A stretch of 64,000 nt of DNA from Scolanthus callimorphus (lineage: Eukaryota > Cnidaria > Anthozoa > Actiniaria > Edwardsiidae). The notes below the pieces were generated by a model, which was not told the DNA's origin, made no database searches, and saw only the letters and a program-made list of their open reading frames with translations. Positions 22,036-30,056 of the stretch are shown piece by piece. Positions within the stretch are counted from its first letter, which is position 1, and each line of letters begins with the position of its first letter. The stretch spans positions 22,611,355 through 22,675,354 of the forward strand of contig CM066921.1 of assembly GCA_033964015.1 (NCBI GenBank), in the 5' to 3' direction. A program made the translations under genes and the position numbers.

Positions 22036-23278
22036 GTGAATTTGCGTAGCGGTAATACTACTAATTCGGCCACTGCGTCGAGTGCTAAAAGTTCTGCGAA
22101 AAAGTGCTCAACTTGTAAAAGTAAAACTAAATCAAAACAATCAGAAGAAATGGCTATTACACTAGAAAATTTAGTATTGGCAATGGAGCAGTCTTTCAAA
22201 CAGGTAGCCGACCAAATGGCCGCCTCTTCGTCCGCCCAAAACACGCAGATTGCGGCAATTCATGAAGCAGTTAAGGCAGAAACCAAAGAACTTCACGGGG
22301 GAAATTCTGTGGGAAGGCACCAGTATTCTCTTCCAGTTCGGAAGATCCTATACAATTTTTAGAACAGTTTAAGATCTATGCAGAATTCCATCGCTGGAAC
22401 ACCGAAAAAATGAAAAGGGCGTTCCCTCTAACTTTAAAGGGCGAGGCTCTGATATGGTACGGGGAATAGATAAAGAACAAATAGAAACTTTCGAGCAATT
22501 GGAACAGCTATTTCTACAACATTTTAGATCTCCCTCAATGGATTGGGTTTTGCGTAATGAATTAAGGAACCGAAAACAAAAACCTTTGGAAAGTATTTCA
22601 GAGTACGCCTCTGAAATAAGACGGCAATGTAAGCGACTTGGTCTCTCCAAGGAAGAGACCATGAGTACTTTCATTTTCGGGCTACTGCCCGAAATCAAGT
22701 CGCATGTAGTTTGCATGCAGCCGAAAACCCTTGAAGAGGCCGAGGCGTGCGCTAAGCTAAAAGCCAGCACTAGCGGCGTCTCGCCCTCGATAACGAGGGC
22801 TGAGGTGGCAGCTTTGCATGAGACTTTCTTAGATCGTCTGAAAACGGAGTTTAGAACTGCAACGGTCGCTGCTTTTCAGGCTTCTCAGCCGAGTAATAGG
22901 CCAGACCCGTCTCCCCAGAGCCAAGGCTATCAAAACAGGAATGAAAATTTCTCTGCTAGAGGGCCCCGGGAGGATGCTCAAGATATCCGTAGGATTATAA
23001 GGGAAGAAGTCAGTCGCTTGGTTCCAAATCGTAGCGGGGGTTTTCCTCAACAACCAAATCGCCAGTCTTTCAACAATAGGGGTGATTTTAGAAGAGGAAG
23101 TGCGCTGAGAACCCAAGATGGAACTGTTATCTGTAGGAAATGCCTTAAGGTCGGACATTACGAAAAATCTTGCTTTTCGGGAAATCGTCAGGGACCCGAC
23201 CCTCGTATTCCGAACAGAAACCAGGGGCGCGGTTTTCCTAATCCAAACCCCGCACGCAATCCTAGGCCTTTAAACTAG
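22036..23278 (+). CDS. gag: Gag of element 2
   Basis: Gag forms the particle and packages element RNA. It is open in three frames (22036-22362, about 22300-22466, 22454-23278), with frame changes in G-runs near 22311 and 22458. LRSG near the start and a long helical region come first. The middle resembles the Ty3-type Gag capsid (ALIWYG, then FEQLEQLFLQHF). Then come a polar, arginine-rich segment and a single CCHC knuckle, CRKCLKVGHYEKSC, at about 23134-23175. The frame closes with TAG at 23276, directly after a TTTAAAC heptamer. The 22036 start is a GTG; the first in-frame ATG is 22150, so the true start is uncertain. Confidence 0.85.
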
Positions 23279-23315
23279 AAAGGCCCATCCGAAGTTTTTC
23301 CGGGAAGCGGATGGG
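23269..23315 (+). promoter_or_regulatory. Programmed -1 ribosomal frameshift signal, gag to pol
   Basis: TTTAAAC at 23269-23275 fits X XXY YYZ in the Gag frame (T TTA AAC) and is followed at once by the Gag stop TAG. After an 8-nt spacer, CCCATCCG (23284-23291) pairs perfectly with CGGATGGG (23308-23315), a strong 8-bp stem with a 16-nt loop. A -1 slip enters the frame that is open from 23269 through 23766, the start of Pol. Heptamer, spacing, stem and frame all agree. Confidence 0.88.
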
Positions 23316-24247
23316 TTACTCTAATAATGTGTTTAACAATGAGCCGAATTTTGATTTTCCTGAAGTAAACGCTTTTGATGTTGTAGTAAATAGAAATGAT
23401 AATCAAGTAGAGCACAGGGATTTTGCTAGTTTTCCTTTAAATGATAGATTTGATTATTTTTTGTATAGTTCGCAACACGAACATAATGATCGCGCATGTG
23501 AAACGCAGTTCCCGGATACCTTTCAGAGTAACAATGATTTTGTTGACAATACTTTTCCTTTTGGTACCCAAAGTCAAAGACCAAATTACGAACACAGTGA
23601 AGTTTCGTTTTGCAATGAGCATGACGAAGAAACTGAAAATGAGCCTTTTCGAGAGAACCACGAATTTCAAAGACAAACTGAAAACGACGATTTTGGTATA
23701 ACAAATACCGTTTCTGATAGTCTAGTACCGCAAACTTCAGTGTTCCTGAGTTTGCCACTGAATTAAGCGTAATTAACCAAAAAATTGTAGAAAATGAGTT
23801 AGCACAGCAAACACCTGTCGAAGTAAGCTGTGAAATAAATATGCAAAGCGAGCTACGTCCTACTATAGTTGAACAAAACAGCTATGTTAATAATTCAGAA
23901 GATACTAATACGCAAAGTCAAGAAAATAGTTATCAAGTGGCTAACGATACCTATTCATGCAATCAAATAGGAGAATATAATGAGGATATTACTAGTAGTT
24001 TAAATAGCGAAATACACGCATCAAGAGATTTAAAAGAAGATAAAAGCGAAGAACATTTTGAGGATGTTATTTTGGCAGCTGCGAGCCAAACAAACGAAAT
24101 TGAAAGAGAAATTTTACAAGATAGTGTTCAATTTAATGATGATGAAGTACAAATTAAGAGTGAACACAAGTTTCAAATTGACGAGAATAAGATTAATAGC
24201 GAACAAAAGAATTTCAAACCTATAAAGATGGTGAACCAAAAGACGTT
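23279..24247 (+). CDS. pol: N-terminal Pol linker of element 2
   Basis: Reached by the -1 shift. It is a long acidic, asparagine/glutamate-rich stretch in two frames (to about 23735, then 23841-24240), with frame changes near 23735 and between 24197 and 24240. No known domain is visible, and composition suggests disorder. It lies between Gag and protease, where some Gypsy elements have an extended linker. An ATG at 23311 lies in this frame but is probably internal. Confidence 0.65.
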
Positions 24248-25204
24248 TTGCATACATTTTCTTCTGATATAAGCCCTGGTAATTTGAACACAATTCAAAG
24301 GTGCGCAGATGAACCAAAATCAAGTGTAATTACATTGGAAAACAAACAAATACATTTTCGGAAAGAACCTAGTTCCCAGAACACTCCTTTCAAACGGAAT
24401 TGCGTAGTAGAAAATAATACTCCGAAACATAACTCGGTACAGAATCCACAACAATTGGACAGCCTGATTAGTACGGTAGAGTTGAATAGTTCTAATAGGA
24501 ACTTAACAATTACAGGAAGTGTCAAGGGTATTCTAGTGAAGCCGCTTCTAGATACGGGGGCTGTTTGCACGATTTTAAATACGGAAATATTTAAACAAAT
24601 GCCCAAAGCTACACAGCTTTCCCTGGGAATATCGGATATTCACTTTTTACGAACCGTCAATGGACAAGAGATTCCAGTATTGGGAGCTTTGAATTTGCCC
24701 ATAGAAATTGACAATAAACAATATCCCTTCGCTGTCTATGTTGCCCATGGCATAAACTACGACTTAATTTTGGGAAGAGATTTCTTACAACACTATGGAG
24801 CAGTTATAGATTTGAACAAGTTAACCCTCGATTTTCCAAGTGACGAGCAGAAATACCAAGATGACGATTTTCCTAAAATTTCGGAATGCAATGTGACATG
24901 TGATGCCGACTATATTTTACCACCTCGATCGGAATCCATAATCATTGTAGAGTTATCACACCCCTTTTCTTCTGGACTTGTGGGTCTAATAGAACCAAAA
25001 AGTATCCTTTCTCAGAAATACAACTGTTGTGCTGCATCTGTATTGGTCACGGTTTCAACCACAGGAACCGCTCCTATGCGATTCCTAAATCCCACTGCCG
25101 CGCCAGTTAAACTGTATAAAAACACAGCTGTAGGTATCTTTACCCCAATAGACCCCCCTTCTGTAGCAGTCATTTTGATGAGCCGACAATTTCTCCTGCT
25201 ATGA
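24248..25204 (+). CDS. pol: Retropepsin-like aspartic protease of element 2
   Basis: LLDTGAVCTIL at about 24547-24579 is the D-T-G active-site loop, and YDLILGRDFL near 24757-24786 is the conserved downstream strand with the ILGRD motif. The protease domain spans roughly 24470-24830. The rest (to 25204) is a beta-rich segment with LPPRSES and GLVGLIEP before RT. A frame change near 25170, at a T-run, joins it to the following frame. It would process the Gag-Pol polyprotein. Confidence 0.88.
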   Translation: MHTFSSDISPGNLNTIQRCADEPKSSVITLENKQIHFRKEPSSQNTPFKRNCVVENNTPKHNSVQNPQQLDSLISTVELNSSNRNLTITGSVKGILVKPLLDTGAVCTILNTEIFKQMPKATQLSLGISDIHFLRTVNGQEIPVLGALNLPIEIDNKQYPFAVYVAHGINYDLILGRDFLQHYGAVIDLNKLTLDFPSDEQKYQDDDFPKISECNVTCDADYILPPRSESIIIVELSHPFSSGLVGLIEPKSILSQKYNCCAASVLVTVSTTGTAPMRFLNPTAAPVKLYKNTAVGIFTPIDPPSVAVILMSRQFLLL

Positions 25205-26469
25205 TTGGATGTATGCATAATTACTCTGTCGAGAAAAATGAGGAAACCGGAAGTGAAATTTCGCGCACACAGGAAGAAATGAAAACTCTACCTACTTCCG
25301 TCTTAGAACAGGAAATATACAATTCCGGAAATGAAATTTCAAATAGCTCTCAACAGGAACCGGAAGTTAACCTCGTTTCCCAACCGGAAACAGACATCAA
25401 TGGACTCCCCTGGAAGCCCAAACCGGAAGTAAGTACATCTTGTAGTCCTAGAGCTACAATAACTAGCCAACAACATCCAGGTGAGACTCTAGATATCCCG
25501 GTAAGTACGATAACCTCTTCTGTTCCTCTCAACCCCGAAATAGCAAATGCCATTGACTTATCAGAAACAAACTTGGGATTGGTCCAAAAACAACAAGTTC
25601 TCAGGTTACTTTCAGATTTTCGGGATGTTTTTGCATTTACTGATGATGAGCTTGGGCGCACGGGTATCGTAAAACATACTATCCAAACAGGCCAAGCGCA
25701 ACCTATACGTTTAAGGCCCTATCGCGTAGTCGCCGAACAAAGGGAAAAAGTTGATCAACATGTCCAAGAAATGCTTGATCGTGGGGTTATACAAGAGTCG
25801 TGTAGCCCCTGGGCGTCTCCCATTCTCATTGTTTCCAAAAAGGGGACGGATAAAGGGCGATTTTGCGTTGACTATCGTAAGCTGAACTCTGTAACTTCCA
25901 AAGATAGCCACCCATTACCTTTAATCTCCCTAGCCATAGATTCCCTGGGAGGTGCGCGCTATTTTAGCACCCTCGATTTGCGCTCAGGTTATTGGCAAGT
26001 TGAACTCGACGAAGAGACTCGTGAAAAGTCTGCCTTCATCACCCACGGGGGCCTGTATGAGTTCAATGTAATGCCATTTGGGTTGTGCAACGCTCCTGCA
26101 ACATTTCAGCGTTTAATGGAGAGTGTACTACGCTCTCTCAACTATAAGATCACCCTTTGCTATTTAGATGACATTATTGTCTATTCCAACACCTTTGAGC
26201 AACATCTCTTAGACTTAGCCGAAGTCTTGCACCGCCTTCGACAGGCCAACATCAAGCTCAAACCAAGTAAGTGTCACTTCGCCTCCGCCAAAGTCCTCTA
26301 CCTTGGCCATGTAATAAGTAAGGACGGCGTCCAACCCGACCCCGATAAGCTAACTGCTGTCTCGGACTTCCCAGTGCCTAAGAATCTAAGGGGGGTCCGT
26401 AGTTTCCTTGGTTTGGCAAATTACTATAGACGCTTTGTAAAGGATTTGCAAAAATCGCCCGACCTCTGA
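25201..26469 (+). CDS. pol: Reverse transcriptase of element 2
   Basis: A low-complexity linker (25201-25550) is followed by the RT entry motif DVFAFTDDELGRTGIV. RT itself has CSPWASPILIVSKK, RFCVDYRKLN (about 25860-25890), LDLRSGYWQ, MPFGLCNAPATFQR and the catalytic YLDDIIVYS near 26161-26187. It ends in the thumb (FLGLANYYRRFV). The frame breaks at a T-run near 26452, after which RNase H continues one frame over. All RT motifs are intact. The linker DNA holds three ACCGGAAGT octamer-plus-one words (25246, 25359 and 25422). Confidence 0.93.
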   Translation: MIGCMHNYSVEKNEETGSEISRTQEEMKTLPTSVLEQEIYNSGNEISNSSQQEPEVNLVSQPETDINGLPWKPKPEVSTSCSPRATITSQQHPGETLDIPVSTITSSVPLNPEIANAIDLSETNLGLVQKQQVLRLLSDFRDVFAFTDDELGRTGIVKHTIQTGQAQPIRLRPYRVVAEQREKVDQHVQEMLDRGVIQESCSPWASPILIVSKKGTDKGRFCVDYRKLNSVTSKDSHPLPLISLAIDSLGGARYFSTLDLRSGYWQVELDEETREKSAFITHGGLYEFNVMPFGLCNAPATFQRLMESVLRSLNYKITLCYLDDIIVYSNTFEQHLLDLAEVLHRLRQANIKLKPSKCHFASAKVLYLGHVISKDGVQPDPDKLTAVSDFPVPKNLRGVRSFLGLANYYRRFVKDLQKSPDL

Positions 26470-26489
26470 ATCGTCTAACATCAAAAGGC

Positions 26490-28835
26490 GTGAAATTTGA
26501 ATGGACGGACGAATGCCAGCGTGCATTTGATACCTTGAAATATCACTTAGTTTCCGCACCTATCCTAGCTTTTCCAGATTGGGACAAACCATTCATCATA
26601 CATAGTGATGCCAGTGCCACAGGCATAGGGATGGTTTTATCTCAATTGCAAAATGGTCGTGAGGTAGCTATTGCCTATGCTGGGCGTGGTCTGAATCCCG
26701 CAGAGCAAAACTATTGCACGACCCAGCGCGAGTGTCTTTCGGTAATCGAAGCCATCAAGAAATTCAAACCATATCTGTATGGGCGTAAATTTCAAATTGT
26801 TACTGATCACGGAGCGCTAAGGTGGCTCATGTCTATTAAAGATCCCACTGGCCGACTTGCGCGTTGGTCGCTCCTTATCCAGCAGTTCAATTTTGACATT
26901 GTTCATAGACCTGGCCGTTCCCATGGCAACGCAGATAGCCTCTCGCGTCGGGATTACCCAGACTCTAGTCCTTCTTTAACCCCCAACTCGGACAAAACGC
27001 CTACAGAGGACACGCGCGCATTCGATGACACGTTTCGCGCAGACCTTTGTGCCTTCAATACCTTAGAATCTAACGTTACACGTGTGCGCGAGCTGCAGCG
27101 CCAAGATAAGGATTTACTACCCCTTATCGAATACTTCCGTAGCAACGTCTTGCCAGAGGATGATGAACAGGCTCGACGTTTGACGATCGAAGCCGATCAG
27201 TATGTACTAGATGCAGATGGATTGTTACGCCATCTGTGGAAACCAAACTCCAAGCGCACAGGTGAGACACGCCTACAGCTTGTAATCCCATACAGTATGC
27301 GCCATGACATTCTCGAAGCCATGCATGACATACCTTTGGCTGGACATTTAGGCCTTCAAAAATGCTACGGCCGCCTACAGGAAAAATTTTTCTGGAAACA
27401 CATGTTCAAAGATTGCCACAATTGGATACGCTCATGCGTAGGATGCGCAATGAAACGCGATCCTAAACCCAAACCTAATGCCCCTTTGCTACCCATTGGT
27501 GTGGAACGAGCATGGGAATTAGTTTGTTCAGACTGTTTAGGACCTTTCCCTCTTACGCATTCTAACAACAAATACATTATTGTATTTGTTGATTATCTTA
27601 CCAAATTTCCTGAGGCGTTCGCCGTGCCTAATATCGATGCAGTAACAACAGCAACTATCTATTTCAATCAGATTCTCTGTCGCTATGGACCTGCTACTCG
27701 ACTATTAACTGACCGTGGACAGAATTATCGCTCTAAATTTTTAGCTGAAGTATGTAGGCTAACAGGAACAGCAAAGAACTTCACCTCTTCGTATCACCCA
27801 CAATGTAATGGGATAACAGAGCGTTTCAATGCCACGATCGCTCATTCGCTATCTCAATATGTTTCTAAGGACCAAAAAGATTGGGATTTATATTTAGATG
27901 CTATCTTGTTTAGCTATCGCTGTTCCATCAATGCTTCGACCCAAGACTCGCCGTATTATTTGCTTTTTGGCCGCCAGCCCAAATTTCCGCTAGAAGTTTC
28001 ACTGATTCCGCCTGTCGATGTATCCTCTTCTATCGCGGAACATCGTCAGCGCATAGTTCGTAGTATCGAAATTGCGCACGAGTTAGCTCGCGAAAACAAT
28101 CAGAAAGCGCAAATTACTGCTAAAGAGCACCATGACAAAACCGCTAAAGACCCACCTTTTATGGTAGGCATGAAAGTCTGGCTGTGGTCTCCTCAACCTA
28201 AGAAGGGCCTTTCTCGGAAATTACGCCATTTGTGGCACGGCCCCTATCGCATTATTGGACAACCTTCACCTGTAAACTTTCAGCTTAGAACGTGTGATAA
28301 CCGCCGAATTTCAGATATCGTTCATGCGAACCGCATGAAACTTTATCATTCTCCGGATGAGCGCCCACAGGCGCCTCCCGCTAATTTTGACCAATTAAGT
28401 GAACCTTGCCTCCAAGAACACGAGATTCCACCAGACAGTTTTGAGCTAGACGAGAGTGTAGGTAGACGAACTAGTGATACCGAACTCCATACGGGTTCCG
28501 TGAAAGAGCAGGAATCCTTTCTTCAGGGTGCCGATGGTCACGTGAAGAAACCGCGATCAGGCCCAGGTAACACCACTACTTCCGTGAAGCAACCGGAAGT
28601 TCTAGAAACATCTCCGTCGGACCCTGTGTTAGAGCAAGGATCCGCGGAACCTCCAGACCATATTTATTACATTGAGAAACTTTTGCAAAAACGCATTCGG
28701 CACGGTAAACCACAATACAAAATCAAATGGCAGGGTTATGGATTGCAACATGCTACTTGGGAACCCGCCGAAAATATTTTTAATCCGCAATTGATCGAAG
28801 AATTCGAACAAACATACACCAAGAAAACAAACTAA
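26490..28835 (+). CDS. pol: RNase H, integrase and chromodomain of element 2
   Basis: This 781-codon open frame holds RNase H (DASATGIGMVL, then TDHGALRWL), an HHCC zinc domain (about 27325-27450, ending CVGCAMK), and a DDE integrase core with D in CSDCLGPF, D in TDRGQNYRS and E in GITERFNATI. A GPY/F module (LWHGPYRIIG, about 28230) follows. The last 60 residues (about 28650-28825) form a chromodomain: YYIEKLLQKRIRHGKPQYKI, then WQGYG and TWEPAENIF. Chromodomains on Ty3/Gypsy integrases are known to steer insertion to marked chromatin. The linker between GPY/F and chromodomain is acidic. Confidence 0.95.
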   Translation: MKFEWTDECQRAFDTLKYHLVSAPILAFPDWDKPFIIHSDASATGIGMVLSQLQNGREVAIAYAGRGLNPAEQNYCTTQRECLSVIEAIKKFKPYLYGRKFQIVTDHGALRWLMSIKDPTGRLARWSLLIQQFNFDIVHRPGRSHGNADSLSRRDYPDSSPSLTPNSDKTPTEDTRAFDDTFRADLCAFNTLESNVTRVRELQRQDKDLLPLIEYFRSNVLPEDDEQARRLTIEADQYVLDADGLLRHLWKPNSKRTGETRLQLVIPYSMRHDILEAMHDIPLAGHLGLQKCYGRLQEKFFWKHMFKDCHNWIRSCVGCAMKRDPKPKPNAPLLPIGVERAWELVCSDCLGPFPLTHSNNKYIIVFVDYLTKFPEAFAVPNIDAVTTATIYFNQILCRYGPATRLLTDRGQNYRSKFLAEVCRLTGTAKNFTSSYHPQCNGITERFNATIAHSLSQYVSKDQKDWDLYLDAILFSYRCSINASTQDSPYYLLFGRQPKFPLEVSLIPPVDVSSSIAEHRQRIVRSIEIAHELARENNQKAQITAKEHHDKTAKDPPFMVGMKVWLWSPQPKKGLSRKLRHLWHGPYRIIGQPSPVNFQLRTCDNRRISDIVHANRMKLYHSPDERPQAPPANFDQLSEPCLQEHEIPPDSFELDESVGRRTSDTELHTGSVKEQESFLQGADGHVKKPRSGPGNTTTSVKQPEVLETSPSDPVLEQGSAEPPDHIYYIEKLLQKRIRHGKPQYKIKWQGYGLQHATWEPAENIFNPQLIEEFEQTYTKKTN

Positions 28836-28954
28836 CCAGCAAAAATTACCGTTGCCTTTACGTATTTTTGTGAATAATATAAATGAAGTAAATAAAGAAA
28901 AAAAAAAACACACACACACACAAAAAAAAACGAAAGGTAGTTACCAGATATTAT

Positions 28955-28998
28955 TTAGACGTAACTTAGACGTCGCTTAGACGTAGCTTAGACGTCGC
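28955..28998 (+). repeat. 11-bp tandem repeat, four copies
   Basis: TTAGACGT followed by AAC, CGC, AGC, CGC in four head-to-tail copies, just after pol. Function unknown. Confidence 0.92.
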
Positions 28999-29316
28999 AT
29001 TATATTCTTCTCATGCAGCCATTCGCTAACTTCATAGATATGGCGCACTTGTTCTTTCGTTAAGTGTGGCATGTCGATTATTGGGGGGATGGAAGCATGA
29101 CTATAAAAAAAAAAAAAAAATGAGAGCTTCAAGGTAGATTACAAACAAAATAACAAAACATAAGGTATACCCAGTCAATATTCTTAGTCGCCTACTATTC
29201 CTTCTTGTGCAATAATGCTCAGAAGTTTTATTGAATAGGAATCTCTGATATGCAACCTATACTCGTTGTAAGGACGTATAATAAATCTAAATTTACCAAA
29301 AATATATCAACATTAC

Positions 29317-29341
29317 ATTATTCTTTTTTTATTTTACACAG
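29317..29341 (+). promoter_or_regulatory. Splice acceptor candidate for the third ORF
   Basis: A T-rich tract ends ...TTTTACACAG at 29341, and the ATG at 29346 opens the next ORF four bases later. Retroviruses express downstream genes from spliced RNA; here that is inferred. Confidence 0.65.
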
Positions 29342-29345
29342 ACAA

Positions 29346-29933
29346 ATGGCAGCAAAATCCGGGTTTCCTGATACAGCCATTCCTAACATAAATTTCGACA
29401 GCGACCAACCATTACAACAGCTTTATACTAATTTCTGCGATGCTGAAGTTTGCATCCCCGAGCTCAAACTTAGTTTCCCAGTATCTTCGGTAGCTCTTAC
29501 TACAATTAGTGCCCTTTTCGCTTTGCGCAGAATCGCACATCCTCATTCATTTTTCTGTAAAACATGTCAGACGACGCATTCTTCAAATATTCTTTGTTTT
29601 CCTAAATCAGTGAACTTAATGGCCCTTCGCTGTTTCATTGACTTAGTTCATAATGAAATTCCATGTTACATCAGAGAACATGACCAACTTGCTATGATTC
29701 CATTGTGCAGCAACTTATGCATAGATGAGTTATGGGTTGCCCAATGTTTTAAGCCACGTTCACAACTCCCACACGATTCCAATACCTATATTCTGGCATA
29801 TGGCTTATTTGTTCACGGCTATGTGCACTTAGCAAAGACTTATTGCACGCAGGCGCAGTGGGCACTTCTCCAGACACGTCCCGGCTCAGACGAATTTTTG
29901 TCTTTTTGCTTGGGCAATCTGGCAGAGTTGTAG
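29346..29933 (+). CDS. Third ORF of element 2, BTB/BACK-like protein of unknown role
   Basis: 195 codons from ATG 29346, chosen because it follows the splice-acceptor-like site (the frame is open from 29250). I do not recognise a named family with certainty. The layout resembles a BTB domain followed by the start of BACK. NFCDAEVCIPELKLSFPVSS matches the opening strand and helix pattern, LMALRCFIDLVHNEIP the middle strand and helix, and LAMIPLCSNLCIDELWVAQC the helix that usually ends with C. After it, NTYILAYGLFVHGYVHLAKT and DEFLSFCLGNL look BACK-like. A CKTC...C cluster near 29560 could instead hint at metal binding. No signal peptide or membrane segment. It lies between pol and env, where accessory genes sit in some retroviruses. 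Confidence 0.6.
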   Translation: MAAKSGFPDTAIPNINFDSDQPLQQLYTNFCDAEVCIPELKLSFPVSSVALTTISALFALRRIAHPHSFFCKTCQTTHSSNILCFPKSVNLMALRCFIDLVHNEIPCYIREHDQLAMIPLCSNLCIDELWVAQCFKPRSQLPHDSNTYILAYGLFVHGYVHLAKTYCTQAQWALLQTRPGSDEFLSFCLGNLAEL

Positions 29934-30023
29934 CACACCGTGCGTCGGACATTCGCACACCAATTCCTCCATCTTTTCTTTCACTGTTACGATTGTCGTT
30001 AGTTGTTTCATTCTCTTGAGACG

Positions 30024-30043
30024 TGCCTCTTCCTCTTTTTCAG
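30024..30043 (+). promoter_or_regulatory. Splice acceptor candidate for the env-like ORF
   Basis: CCTCTTCCTCTTTTTCAG is a near-ideal pyrimidine tract plus AG ending at 30043. The env-like ATG follows at 30057. It suggests a spliced env message. Confidence 0.7.
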
Positions 30044-30056
30044 ACGCTATTCTACC

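Larger units (their letters stand above)
28836..29345 (+). other. Non-coding spacer between pol and the third ORF
   Basis: Contains a short CA/A-rich microsatellite near 28900-28930, an 11-bp tandem repeat (28955-28998), and an A-run near 29103-29120. It ends at a splice-acceptor-like site. Confidence 0.7.
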
